Of a stretch of 64,000 nucleotides of DNA, positions 50,490 through 59,243 are shown one piece after another. This DNA is from a virus. A program made the position numbers and the translations under genes. The DNA is taken from positions 20,652 through 84,651 of the IMG/VR virus record IMGVR_UViG_3300034137_000024, one strand, 5' to 3'. Each line of letters begins with the position of its first letter. Positions within the stretch are counted from its first letter, which is position 1. The notes under the pieces are model-generated. The model saw nothing but the letters and a program-made list of their open reading frames with translations, made no database searches and was not told the DNA's origin.

Positions 50490-51680
50490 CTATGAGGAAT
50501 CACTGCCAGGATCAAAGTCCCCTAAAGGCAAGGGCACCCCCGGTGGGGCAGGTACCTGATGTACACCATAAGGAACATCGGGAGCAGCGACGGCGGAGCG
50601 CCCCTTAAACGCGATCACAGCGGCGAATTTCTCGACCTCTTCGATGATGTGGCGGTGAGCAGCCACGGTCTGCCGTGCAAGGCCCGCCATGCGCGCTATA
50701 GCGACGCTGGTGAGCTCTTGGCCCCGCTGCTGCAATAGACGGCAAGCGGCCCTCACCTTCGATTCTGTGGCTTGATGGCGCAGGTCGTGGGTGCGCTTGG
50801 CTGACATGCGCTGACGCTCGGCCAGTGGCAGGCTGGAATCCAGCGCCATGGCGCCACGGTGGACGCGAGAACTGCCGTAATACTTGCTCCACGTCCAGTT
50901 CGCCACGGACTTGACCGTCGCACGCAGCGAGGACTCAGGCAGGTTCGTAGACATGCCCCACTTGGCGAAACCGTTGTTGTTGTGCGCGAACGCACGCAGC
51001 AGCGCCAGAAACGAGGAAAAACACCCCGCTTCGCGCTGCCGGTTAACGATGCTGTATGCGTAATAGCGCAGCTGCTCGAACATCAAGCAGTGCCGGGAGT
51101 GACTGACCTCGACCAGAGAGCGGCGGACTGCCCACGGCTTCGTCGTCTCAAGTTCGACGTATTCAGCCAGGTCGCCGAGATCGTAGACGTGGTCGTGCAG
51201 ATCCATCGTCGCCCACCACGGATGGCCGGGCGTCTTGGCGACAGGGCCGCTGTGGTATTCGAGATCCGCGTCCAGCACCAGGGCAAACGCCTGATACACG
51301 GCTTTCATGTAGTTGATGGGCGCGTGGCGAGCGTTGTCCGACGTGCAGACGGGGGCAATGGCGTAGTAGAGGTGGCAATGGCCGTTGTTGCGGTTGCGCA
51401 CGATCATGTTGGGCGCAGGCAGGCCCTTCTCTTCCCATATCAGGGAGTTCGCATGATCGAGGTCGAAGACCAGCCACGACGTCATCCCCGGGCGGTTAAC
51501 CTGCATATAGGGGTAGTTGACGGCGTACTCCCGCGGACGAATCCGGGTTGCCGTCTTGTCATCGCTGCAGCGGGCAAGATACGAGGCTTCCTCAAGAACA
51601 CGGCTCAGGGCCGATCCTTTCAGGTAGTAACGCTCGCCCGCAGGCTGGACCTTTTCGAGTTTTTTCGGCTTTACCGACAT
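50490..51680 (-). CDS. ColE2-type replication initiator (Rep/primase)
   Basis: A 396-aa protein from ATG 51680. The N-terminal half matches the plasmid Replicase/PriCT family: WLVFDLDHANS, MIVRNRNNGHCHLYYAI, EYHSGPVAKTPGHPWWATMDLHDHVYDLGDL. The C-terminus (about 290-370) includes a winged/HTH-like ELTSVAIARMAGLARQTVAAH. Such proteins make the primer at a plasmid origin. The upstream gene is a ribbon-helix-helix protein, as in copy control. A hairpin immediately upstream of the start may regulate translation. Confidence 0.85.
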   Translation of the reverse strand: MSVKPKKLEKVQPAGERYYLKGSALSRVLEEASYLARCSDDKTATRIRPREYAVNYPYMQVNRPGMTSWLVFDLDHANSLIWEEKGLPAPNMIVRNRNNGHCHLYYAIAPVCTSDNARHAPINYMKAVYQAFALVLDADLEYHSGPVAKTPGHPWWATMDLHDHVYDLGDLAEYVELETTKPWAVRRSLVEVSHSRHCLMFEQLRYYAYSIVNRQREAGCFSSFLALLRAFAHNNNGFAKWGMSTNLPESSLRATVKSVANWTWSKYYGSSRVHRGAMALDSSLPLAERQRMSAKRTHDLRHQATESKVRAACRLLQQRGQELTSVAIARMAGLARQTVAAHRHIIEEVEKFAAVIAFKGRSAVAAPDVPYGVHQVPAPPGVPLPLGDFDPGSDSS

Positions 51681-51684
51681 ACCC

Positions 51685-51834
51685 TGCCGCCAAAACGGCG
51701 GCAAGCAGACGGACGGACGCAAAAAATAATGCGCCCACACTTGCACACGGATGCGCAGGTATCCATAATCTCACCTAGCTGTTACGTGAGCACTACAACG
51801 GTTTTCCGCCAAGAAATCTGACGTTGAGTGCTCA
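51685..51834 (-). promoter_or_regulatory. Rep leader hairpin and inverted repeat, possible origin/copy control
   Basis: A perfect hairpin TGCCGCC/GGCGGCA (51685-51703) sits right before the Rep ribosome binding site. Further upstream, TGAGCACT (51787-51794) and AGTGCTCA (51827-51834) form an 8-base inverted repeat. In ColE2-like plasmids the leader and nearby origin control Rep; this layout is compatible, but function is inferred. Confidence 0.5.
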
Positions 51835-51851
51835 TTTTTTTTGCCCCGAGT

Positions 51852-52067
51852 TTATGCTTCGGGGGGCTCATCCAAATCGTAATCTCTTAAATCGAACGAC
51901 AACTGCGGGTTATCAATGCCCTCGTCTAGTTGCCGGACGTACTCCTGCACGGCCTCCCGAAGTCTCTTTGACATATTCGTCCCTCTCTCGCGCATCGCAG
52001 CATCAAAGCGGCGCTTGGTGCGCTCGTCTATTTTGAAGCTGGAAACTATGTATCTGGGGCTATCCAA
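51852..52067 (-). CDS. Ribbon-helix-helix (CopG/Arc-like) small regulator
   Basis: A 71-aa protein: a beta strand IVSSFKIDERTKRRF then helix RERGTNMSKRLREAVQEYV, the RHH layout, and an acidic tail. It lies directly upstream of Rep in the same direction, the typical position of copy-number or operon repressors. Confidence 0.7.
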   Translation of the reverse strand: MDSPRYIVSSFKIDERTKRRFDAAMRERGTNMSKRLREAVQEYVRQLDEGIDNPQLSFDLRDYDLDEPPEA

Positions 52068-52217
52068 TATCTAAATCCTCGGTACTACCGTTTCACCCGT
52101 CGTGACGGGCTGGATATCAAGATAGGCCGTGCCCACAGCCACGTCAAGCGCTGGAGCCCTTGTTTTATATGACTTTGCGGGAACCGAAAGGTGGTTACAG
52201 GTAGTTACCCAGAGTTA

Positions 52218-52550
52218 CTACGACCCTCGGACATCCCCATCAAACGCCTCAGAGGGCCAGCCCACGGACTCCCGAGCCGGATCGCCATGAATGCGGCAGC
52301 GGTTGGTGTTGACGTGTTTAAACCAGCCCACCGGATCATCATCGAGGTCAGGCTCAAACGCCTGCATGGCGCTGATCGCCACGCGCATATTCTTATAGCA
52401 GTAGCTGTCGCCCGGACCGGCATAGTCCATCCCGACGTGCAGACGCCAGTTGAAACCCATGCGCAGGACGCCCAGCTGGGTGCCGTCATTCGTGACGCGA
52501 TGGGCGATGTAGCCCCATTCGGCCAGTTGTTCGTGAGGTATAGGAATCAT
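52218..52550 (-). CDS. Hypothetical early phage protein (110 aa)
   Basis: A 110-aa protein with Trp, His and Tyr-rich sequence (WRLHVGMDYAGPGDSYCYKNMRVAI, 35-59) and many acidic residues. It has no recognised domain. It sits in a series of small leftward early genes, separated by a hairpin GGGTAACC/GGTTACCC (52573-52594) from what precedes it. Confidence 0.6.
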   Translation of the reverse strand: MIPIPHEQLAEWGYIAHRVTNDGTQLGVLRMGFNWRLHVGMDYAGPGDSYCYKNMRVAISAMQAFEPDLDDDPVGWFKHVNTNRCRIHGDPARESVGWPSEAFDGDVRGS

Positions 52551-52572
52551 AGATAGAGGTGGCGTTCTTTAG

Positions 52573-52594
52573 GGTAACCGGGCGTGGTTACCCG
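52573..52594 (-). terminator. Hairpin between small early genes
   Basis: A perfect 8-base stem GGGTAACC/GGTTACCC with a six-base loop. There is no clear T run in either direction, so it may be a weak terminator or an mRNA-stability element. Confidence 0.4.
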
Positions 52595-52678
52595 GCGTTT
52601 CTGTCCAGCAGGAAGGGGTAGGCGCGCAGGATGCGCGGGACAATACAAGAGACTGTATGTCCCGGCAAACCGCAAGGG

Positions 52679-52909
52679 TTAGCGAGCCGTCCGGTAGACC
52701 TGAGCCTCGATCACCGCTCCCGTTGTCACCTTCCAGAACACTGCAAGGCAATGCGGACATTGCCCCATCGTTTTCCAAGTTTCGCCTGCAGGCGCCGGCA
52801 AGGTTTCAATCGCAACCGAGCAGCATGGGCAGGCGTAGGCGACCAACACCACCCCAGCGGCGCGTAGGCGTTCGTTGTGCCGGAGATAGCGTTGCATCAG
52901 CGTGCTCAT
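52679..52909 (-). CDS. Small zinc-ribbon protein (76 aa)
   Basis: ATG 52909 with AGGGGG six bases upstream; the longer frame is a shadow of the adjacent gene. A zinc ribbon is formed by CPCC (27-30) and CPHC (51-54). A hairpin GGGACA/TGTCCC follows the stop. Phage small zinc-ribbon proteins of this type have no general function. Confidence 0.7.
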   Translation of the reverse strand: MSTLMQRYLRHNERLRAAGVVLVAYACPCCSVAIETLPAPAGETWKTMGQCPHCLAVFWKVTTGAVIEAQVYRTAR

Positions 52910-52919
52910 CTGCGCCCCC

Positions 52920-53267
52920 TTAAAGTGGCAAGCCACGCTGACGGGGGCTTGCGTACGGCGGCACCGGCTGCAGGTCGGCCATGATGTGCCAGACGCGGCC
53001 GTAAGCGGTGGCCAGCTTCTTGTCGCCAACAGAGTTTTTGAAGTTGGGGTAGTTGATCGCCATAGCGAGGTCGGCCAGCTTGGCACCTACTACCGCCTTG
53101 GGCAGAACCGCACGGAACTGGTAGTCGTTACCGATGGTTTCCCGCACGTCAGCGTCAGGGAAAACATTGCGGATGTCTTTCGGGCGGCGGCTGCGCACCA
53201 GGAGCTCGTCCGGGCCACAGTCCTTGTTCACGATCGAAAGGAAAGCGTTGTTGGTGCAGATCCACAT
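52920..53267 (-). CDS. Hypothetical early phage protein (115 aa)
   Basis: A 115-aa protein with GGAG eight bases before ATG. It starts WICTNNAFLSIV, has LLVRSRRPKDIRNVFPDADVRETIGNDYQFRAVL, then a Tyr/His-rich end. It is the first gene of a leftward early unit whose promoter region carries a lysogenic operator (53297-53316). I recall similar proteins in many phages without a function. Confidence 0.7.
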   Translation of the reverse strand: MWICTNNAFLSIVNKDCGPDELLVRSRRPKDIRNVFPDADVRETIGNDYQFRAVLPKAVVGAKLADLAMAINYPNFKNSVGDKKLATAYGRVWHIMADLQPVPPYASPRQRGLPL

Positions 53268-53296
53268 AGGGGCATCTCCTGTTGAGTTGCCCCTAT

Positions 53297-53334
53297 ATTA
53301 CTCAAATTTGATTAATCATCTAGTGGTTTCTAAG
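53297..53334 (-). promoter_or_regulatory. Early promoter cassette with operator palindrome (copy 1)
   Basis: ATTACTCAAATTTGATTAAT (53297-53316) is a near-perfect 20-base palindrome, followed by TCTAGTGGTTTCTAAG. The whole 38-base stretch is repeated with few changes at 60988-61025. Both lie immediately before a leftward early gene, so the element is a repressor-controlled promoter cassette. Confidence 0.65.
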
Positions 53335-53338
53335 TTAA

Positions 53339-54145
53339 TCAGTCAAATAAATCAGAATGCTCATTGCCCCACTTCGACTTTTGCGTCGGTGCCTTCTTCG
53401 GTGGTTCCGGCGCCGGGCCAGCGCCGATCACTTCGGCGATACCGTGATCCGACCACATATTGAGGTGGTCATAGAGTTTGTCCTTTGGAACAAGGTGGAC
53501 CGCCTGCGACTCCCAGCCCATTGCTGTGGGGGTTCCGCCGATCCGCTGCGCACGGTAGATGCGCGCTTTCGACATGGTGCGCTCGAAGTCGCCGAGAAAA
53601 CCGGTAATCCGAACCTTCAAACCGCTCTCTTCAAACGCCTCCTTGACCGCGTTGGCCTGCAGTGAAAGGCCCTCCTCGGCCGTGCCTTTCGGGAAGCTGG
53701 CCTCGTAGCCGCCGAACTGGTTGGACGGCGCAATGAGCCAGACACGACCGTCCGGCTCCTCGATCACCACACCACTGGCGGCGTACTTCTTGCTCCCCTG
53801 GACGAATGGGGGCTCGTCCAGGTCATCGTCAACGCCGTCGACATAGTCCCAGCCGTCCGCCGTTACAGGATGGTCCTTCCATTCGCGGAACGGGATGCCA
53901 TTCAGGCCTAACGGCACGTCACCGTCAGGCACGAACGTGGCGACAGCCTGGGGGTTATGCCATGTGCTCGCCGCGCTCGCATTGGAAGGTGCGTGCAACT
54001 TGACCGGCGCGCCCTTGTCATCGAACTGCGGGTGGAAGTGGTGAGCCGGCGCCGCAGCAGACTGCACCTTGGTGTTGTACGGCTTCACGTAGGTGCCGTC
54101 TGCACGGGCGTGGCCTTTGACGTAGGCCTTGGCGAGATCGGTCAT
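53339..54145 (-). CDS. Nudix hydrolase with KGH-type N-terminal motif
   Basis: A 268-aa protein. The C-terminal part is a Nudix domain with a slightly degenerate box FPKGTAEEGLS...AVKEAFEESGLKV (about 152-180; the usual first Glu is replaced). The N-terminus YVKGHARADGTYVKPYNTK is a motif recurring in phage polyproteins and injected effectors. It is coupled by four bases to the 54142 gene and lies after the giant protein, whose nucleotide-linked products it may handle. Confidence 0.75.
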   Translation of the reverse strand: MTDLAKAYVKGHARADGTYVKPYNTKVQSAAAPAHHFHPQFDDKGAPVKLHAPSNASAASTWHNPQAVATFVPDGDVPLGLNGIPFREWKDHPVTADGWDYVDGVDDDLDEPPFVQGSKKYAASGVVIEEPDGRVWLIAPSNQFGGYEASFPKGTAEEGLSLQANAVKEAFEESGLKVRITGFLGDFERTMSKARIYRAQRIGGTPTAMGWESQAVHLVPKDKLYDHLNMWSDHGIAEVIGAGPAPEPPKKAPTQKSKWGNEHSDLFD

Positions 54146-54627
54146 CGTTGTGCCCCAGGCTTGCGACCCAGCAGCACGTCAACAGCATCGTCTACGACTT
54201 CAGTCAGGCCGGCCTGCACCTCTTCCTCAGTCATCGCCCCCTCTTCGAGGTTGATCGAGGCCTCCAGCGCCTGCAGCGCTAGGAAATTGAAATAGGCCTC
54301 GGCCGGCGTCGCGTAGTCGGCGACATCCGGCGTCGTTACGCGCAGGTAAATGCCCAGGCGGTGCGGGCTGTTCCAAGGCTGGGCGGCATAGCTGCTGTTT
54401 TCACCCATGACGATCTGTGCGTTTCGGGCGCACATAGCCGCGATCCGGGCCGATGAGGCATCGCCATCGCCGTCCTGGTGGAACTTGGCGCGCTCGGTGA
54501 ACACTGCGCCCAGGAACTCGCGCACCAGGTGGTTTATCACCTGGGGGTCGCCCAGGTAGTTATTGGTTTCGATGCCGTCTACGGCGGTCTGGAGGCCGTC
54601 GCGGCGGTTTGCTTCAAGATTGTCCAT
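54142..54627 (-). CDS. Hypothetical protein coupled to giant effector (161 aa)
   Basis: A 161-aa, mostly helical acidic protein with no family I know. It overlaps the end of the giant gene by 14 bases and the Nudix gene by four. Tight coupling suggests joint function: a chaperone or immunity protein for the giant effector is a reasonable guess. Confidence 0.65.
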   Translation of the reverse strand: MDNLEANRRDGLQTAVDGIETNNYLGDPQVINHLVREFLGAVFTERAKFHQDGDGDASSARIAAMCARNAQIVMGENSSYAAQPWNSPHRLGIYLRVTTPDVADYATPAEAYFNFLALQALEASINLEEGAMTEEEVQAGLTEVVDDAVDVLLGRKPGAQR

Positions 54628-57600
54628 GTTTCCCCTTGTTCGCTTCCAGTTCGGAAACGTAGGTCTCGTCGGGTGGCAGCATCAGCACGTCGAGTTCAAT
54701 TCGTTCCTTACCTTTGTGCGGGTCGAAGACCTTCTGGCAGGACATAATAACGAACCGCTGCCCGGGCAAGGTTGTGATCTCTTTTTCACTGCTGAAAGAC
54801 CCCGAACCAAAGCTATCAACGGCCTTTGCCCCCTTCGCGTAACGAATCCGGATCCGGTCAGCCCCGAAACCCGAGGTGCCATTAGGGACGTACGAGCAGC
54901 ACATCGAGCCGGGGTTTTGAAACACCGTGCCAGGCTGAGCCTTGAGCATCTGCTGCTTCATATCCCCCGAGAAGTTGATCCACTTATAAATCTCGAAGCC
55001 TTCGGGTTTTTCGGTAGCGAACGAATAAGCATCGAGGACCATGCCGGTCGCGTCCCGCCCATCGCTTGTGACCATTAAACCATCACGGAAATTGTCGTTG
55101 TAGGACCCTGACGACTGAATCCCATTAATAAATCGCTTTACCAGGCGATTCGACGCCAGGCCCGCATAAGCCAGCTTTGCAGACGACCGCATGGCCTCCG
55201 TTAACGACGGTGTGCCGACAGGGCTGCTTTGGAAGGCCAAGGTCTTGCTACCGCCTGCAGGAAGCAGCGCGACCGCCGGTTTGGTGTGGCCCAGGGCGAT
55301 CCAGAACGCCAAGCGGGAGTTGGCGTGTACCTTGTTGATGGTGACGCCGTATTTCGCGCTCTGGAAGGCGTCTGAAACCTTCTTGAGGCCGACAGCCATC
55401 ACCGATTTAAACGCTTTCAGGCGCTCCGGCGGGTGCGCAATGTAGTTCAGCGTCGACACCAAGTCCGACCAATACGCCTTTACATGCTGCGACGGGTGCT
55501 GCTCGATATGCTGGCTGCCCGCCGCCTCCCCTGTTTCCTTGTCCACGGCGTCAAAGTGATAGTCCTTCAAGGCAATCAAGTTGCCTTTGGACGCGAACGC
55601 CAATAGATCCTGCTCGGCCTTGAGGTTGGTCTCGTTGACGTGCGGTTTCGACGACAGGCCGTTACCGGCACCTTTCCAGTTGTGGAAGTCGTGCGGTTGC
55701 GGCAGGTCGCTTGCCTTTACGTCGAGCTTGGTCGGGTCTGGCTTCGGCTTGGCCTTGGATGCTGCGGCCTTTTTGACAGCCTTGGGGAACTGTTCGAGCA
55801 AATTCTCTTTGCGAGCAATCAGCGTCTCCACCAGGTGCGCTTTTTTCGCCAGGTCACCGGGGCCGTGCTTCATCACCAGGTCGTAAATCTCGTCGTCAGA
55901 CACCGCGACGACCTTAGCCACCGATGCGGTAATGTCGGCCTTCGTCAGCTTGCCGAAGACCACCGAGGCCGCATGGTTGATTTTCGGGTCGCGCATGGTG
56001 TCGATTTCGGTCACTTGGTTTCCGAAAGCCTTCTTACCGCCCATGGCGCGATATTCAAGGGCGCCGCCGGCGTCCACGCGCACGGCCTTGCCATTGGCAT
56101 CCAGCTGCAGGTTGTCGTATTCCAGGCCAACCGCGTCCCAGTTACCCAACCAGGCGTCGACAGCGAAACCAGCGCTGGTACCGTCTGCCTTTGCCATTTC
56201 AGCCGGCGGTGCCTTGGTCACCTCCTCCCATTTGCTGGCAATACCGATCTGCCCGTTATGGGTAACCAACTTGCAGTTCTGTCCAGTTACCCCTGCTGCA
56301 GCGTACAGCTGGGCCGCCAGAACTTCGGACTTGGCCATGTCCTCGTCCTTGGGAAATTTGCAGTACCAAGCCACGCCATCGGGGTCGACATACTTGCCGC
56401 CGGGATTCGAGCCGAGCTGACCGCCGACCTTCGACCAGGCATCCATCGATGGCGGCTTATCCCCCGCTGGAGCAGCTGGCGCCGTTGGTGCAGCAGCCTT
56501 GCCCTTGCCCTTCGGCACAGGACCTACGGCAGCCTTTAGCGCCTCAACATAGTGATACAGGGCGACGTGCGACCCCTCGGGCATGCTGAGGAAGCCGGTA
56601 ATTTTTACCGATCCGCCCCCCGGCCTCGGCAAGGTGACAATCGTCTTACCTGATTTCTTCATCACCTTTGTGGTGCCGACAAGCGCAGCTGGGCCTTCGG
56701 CCTTGACCTTTTGCAGCAGCGTGTGGATGCAGCCAGCGACCACCTCGGGCTTTTTGAAATCCGTCAGATGCGGCAACGGCACCTGGGCGACCGCATACAT
56801 GGCCGCTTCGTGGGGATTATCGACGCCAGGAACCTTGTGCCAATGGCCGTCTTTGAAAACGAGCATTCCATCGGCGCCCTGTTTCATTTCACCCTCAAGC
56901 GGCCCGGCAGGATCCGGTGAAGCTGATGCAGGTTTTTCCGGTGCAGGGGTGGCGGCAGGGGCAGCAGGGGCAGCGGCCGGGCTTTCTTTCAACGCGGCGA
57001 TTGCGGCGGCGGCGATCTTCGCCTGCTTCTTTCCGTACGTGTTGCTGCCAAACTTCATCGCCTCGAGGCCGGCCACGTCGCCGGCGTAAGCCAACGCCTT
57101 GATCTTCTCGAGCTTGCCGTTATGGCTCTTGGCGTTGGTGTTGCTCTCGGGCAGTAGCAGGCCATCCCAAGGCATTTTGTCGAGGTTTACGTGAGAGGGT
57201 GACTGGCCGGAACTGGCGGTAACCTTCTCCGGTTCCACAGCGTTCGGGGCGGGCTCCGGCGCCTTGGCGACAGGCGCCGGGGAGGGCGCAAGCGCCGGAG
57301 GTGGGGCGAACTTTTGCGGGTCGAGCTCGGAAAGGGCCTGCTGCGCGTAGACCTGCGCAGCCGGGGAGTACGTCATGCCATCCACTTCTTTGCCGCTGGC
57401 AATGTCATGGATCGAATCGGTCTGGAGCTCCGCGTAGTAATGGTTGATGGCGTCCTTTTCGGCCTCCATGGCGTCGCCCGGATCCACGTCGCCGAAGTGC
57501 TTGGCGGCCGGGTTCATCGCCGCAACCTTGGCCGGATCGTGCGGCAGGTGATCCTCATGACCCCACGCGGCGTAAATCTGGTGGATTGCCGCCTGATGCA

Positions 57601-58747
57601 GGGCAATCAGCTTTTTCGAGTTCGCCGTCTTCCCCGCCCAGGTCTGCCCCTTGAGCTTGTGTCCGTCTGCCTTGAGGTCTTCCAGGGATACAGCATCCTG
57701 ATCATGCGCCAAGTCCAGTATCTGCTGGGCTACCTTCTCGTAATGAGATTTGACCCCGGTGGTGGTTTTCCCCTCGGCGAAGTCGGGCATTTTCAGGGCG
57801 CCGGCAGCCGCAGAACTTTCGGTAACTGCCGGTGGTTCCCCCGCGTTACCGCTGGAGTTAGCCGCGGATATCTTTGAGGCGACCAAAGCGGCGTGGTGAA
57901 CCGGAGTGCCTTCGGCGTAGGTGTTGAGGAAGTAGTTAAACGCCTCTTTATCACCGTCCTCGATCGCTTCGTCCAGAGCGGCCTGTATCTGGGGCGTCAT
58001 GTGGCCAACGCTGGTCCCGCCGGTTTTCGACTCGCGGGCTGAATCGGACGCGGCCACGTCTGCAGGCTTAGCCTCGGCGCCGGGCATTGATGCCAACTGA
58101 CCGGCCTTCGCCTGTTTCACCGCGTCGAAGTCAGCAGTGCTGGCGAACTTGGAGAGGTAAATCTGCCCGTACATTTGGGCTGCCGACACGCTGGCCGAGT
58201 TCTTGATCTTGTCCAGGAGTTCCAGCGCTTCCGGGTTAGAACTGGCGGTAACTGCGGGCGGTTCCTTCTGGTTGCCGGCAGGGGAGGCCTTTACAGCGGC
58301 GTGTTCGCCAGGCTTTTGCCCGGCCGATACCTGGTGCTGGCTGCCCATTTTACCCAAGAGGAAGTTAGCCACTGCTGCCTGTTTCTTGCCGTGGGTATTC
58401 ACGCCGTAGCCGTGACCAAGGATGGCCGTGGCGTCGCCGTTTTCGCCATGGGCGAGCAGCTTGGGCAAATGAACGTCGTTGAAGGCTGCCATTTCCTTGT
58501 TGGTGGCGGCCTTGTCCGTGGGGTACTTGAGCTTGTCGATCTGTTCGGCCGACAAGGATATAGGGCTGTGCTTACCACCCGCCTCGGGGTGCGCTGCTTG
58601 GGGTGCGCCTTTGGGTGCCGGTTTCTCCTGCTTGATAGCGTGCCATCTACCCTGCAATAGGTAATAGCCCGCTTGGTGGGCAATTTTTGACTTGATCAGC
58701 AACAGAACTCGGGGAGCCGCTGCCGTGGGGGCGGTAGGTATATTCAT
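54614..58747 (-). CDS. Giant polyvalent protein: HipA-like kinase region and ADP-ribosyltransferase
   Basis: A 1377-aa protein. The N-terminal 750 residues are Ala/Pro/Lys linkers joining small helical repeats, including two NT(H/Y)GKKQA modules (about 117 and 569) and three EPP/EPEK-VTxSS linkers. About 780-985 is a HipA-like kinase: GKYVDPDGVAWYCKFPK, WLGNWDAVGLEYDNL, RVDAGGALEY. About 1040-1350 is an ADP-ribosyltransferase: IYKWINFSG, GSMCCSYVP (STS-like), SSEKEITTLPGQRFVI (E-x-E, about 1319). A late signal precedes it, so it is probably packaged and injected. Confidence 0.8.
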   Translation of the reverse strand: MNIPTAPTAAAPRVLLLIKSKIAHQAGYYLLQGRWHAIKQEKPAPKGAPQAAHPEAGGKHSPISLSAEQIDKLKYPTDKAATNKEMAAFNDVHLPKLLAHGENGDATAILGHGYGVNTHGKKQAAVANFLLGKMGSQHQVSAGQKPGEHAAVKASPAGNQKEPPAVTASSNPEALELLDKIKNSASVSAAQMYGQIYLSKFASTADFDAVKQAKAGQLASMPGAEAKPADVAASDSARESKTGGTSVGHMTPQIQAALDEAIEDGDKEAFNYFLNTYAEGTPVHHAALVASKISAANSSGNAGEPPAVTESSAAAGALKMPDFAEGKTTTGVKSHYEKVAQQILDLAHDQDAVSLEDLKADGHKLKGQTWAGKTANSKKLIALHQAAIHQIYAAWGHEDHLPHDPAKVAAMNPAAKHFGDVDPGDAMEAEKDAINHYYAELQTDSIHDIASGKEVDGMTYSPAAQVYAQQALSELDPQKFAPPPALAPSPAPVAKAPEPAPNAVEPEKVTASSGQSPSHVNLDKMPWDGLLLPESNTNAKSHNGKLEKIKALAYAGDVAGLEAMKFGSNTYGKKQAKIAAAAIAALKESPAAAPAAPAATPAPEKPASASPDPAGPLEGEMKQGADGMLVFKDGHWHKVPGVDNPHEAAMYAVAQVPLPHLTDFKKPEVVAGCIHTLLQKVKAEGPAALVGTTKVMKKSGKTIVTLPRPGGGSVKITGFLSMPEGSHVALYHYVEALKAAVGPVPKGKGKAAAPTAPAAPAGDKPPSMDAWSKVGGQLGSNPGGKYVDPDGVAWYCKFPKDEDMAKSEVLAAQLYAAAGVTGQNCKLVTHNGQIGIASKWEEVTKAPPAEMAKADGTSAGFAVDAWLGNWDAVGLEYDNLQLDANGKAVRVDAGGALEYRAMGGKKAFGNQVTEIDTMRDPKINHAASVVFGKLTKADITASVAKVVAVSDDEIYDLVMKHGPGDLAKKAHLVETLIARKENLLEQFPKAVKKAAASKAKPKPDPTKLDVKASDLPQPHDFHNWKGAGNGLSSKPHVNETNLKAEQDLLAFASKGNLIALKDYHFDAVDKETGEAAGSQHIEQHPSQHVKAYWSDLVSTLNYIAHPPERLKAFKSVMAVGLKKVSDAFQSAKYGVTINKVHANSRLAFWIALGHTKPAVALLPAGGSKTLAFQSSPVGTPSLTEAMRSSAKLAYAGLASNRLVKRFINGIQSSGSYNDNFRDGLMVTSDGRDATGMVLDAYSFATEKPEGFEIYKWINFSGDMKQQMLKAQPGTVFQNPGSMCCSYVPNGTSGFGADRIRIRYAKGAKAVDSFGSGSFSSEKEITTLPGQRFVIMSCQKVFDPHKGKERIELDVLMLPPDETYVSELEANKGKHGQS

Positions 58748-58781
58748 GACGCGATTCTTGCGTCACGACGGGGGCCTCACT

Positions 58782-58812
58782 GCCGACGCCGCGCCCGTCC
58801 CGCGCCCGAAGT
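58782..58812. repeat. Dispersed intergenic element (copy 1)
   Basis: TGCCGACGCCGCGCCCGTCC then CGCGCCCGAAG, upstream of the giant gene. Similar runs lie at 61262-61290 and 63902-63932. The common part is GCCCGT-(2)-CGCGCCC-(G/T)AA. On the minus strand each lies 45-110 bases before a leftward gene. Confidence 0.45.
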
Positions 58813-58884
58813 TTGGGGAAGTTCGGCGCCGGTACCGCAGCGTAGGCCCATGGCCGCCTTGGTCGTCAGACTTAGGATCAGATG

Positions 58885-59124
58885 TCAGCGATTCCGGGGG
58901 ATTTGGTCATCGCAATGCGAGCTGTAGGCGGCGTCAGCCCACTCTAGCCATTCGCGCAGTTCATCATCCGGAACGATCCCGTGCCGGTTCAACTCGAAGG
59001 CGCGGTCCCGAAGGCGCAGATGCCAGCCCCCCAGATCACGCTGGCGCCCAAGCTCATCATTGAGTATGGCCTCCCATTCAGCCTGGGCGGCCTCGAAACC
59101 TGGATGAAGCTCGATGTCGTTCAC
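58885..59124 (-). CDS. Hypothetical protein (79 aa)
   Basis: A 79-aa protein starting at GTG 59124 with GAGGAG about nine bases upstream. It is acidic and helical (FEAAQAEWEAILNDELGRQ, LREWLEWADAAYS) with no recognised motif. A strong terminator upstream separates it from the next unit, and a dispersed repeat plus the late signal lie between it and the giant gene. Confidence 0.6.
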   Translation of the reverse strand: MNDIELHPGFEAAQAEWEAILNDELGRQRDLGGWHLRLRDRAFELNRHGIVPDDELREWLEWADAAYSSHCDDQIPRNR

Positions 59125-59193
59125 ATGCTATCTCCTCGGTGGATAGCCATATGACCGTGGCTCCGAACCGCCGTGCGGTTTCTCGGGATCCAA

Positions 59194-59221
59194 CGAAAAA
59201 CCCCGCCAAGGCGGCGGGGTA
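59194..59221 (-). terminator. Strong terminator in right early region
   Basis: CCCCGCC/GGCGGGG stem with a five-base loop followed by TTTTTCG on the minus strand, after the 59244-59627 gene. Confidence 0.88.
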
Positions 59222-59243
59222 GGGTAGCGGGTGGCCGAACCGA

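Noticed and set aside
51835-51875. Terminator after the ribbon-helix-helix gene (CCCCGA/TCGGGG near eight T)
   Set aside because: The T run lies on the wrong side of the stem for both transcription directions.
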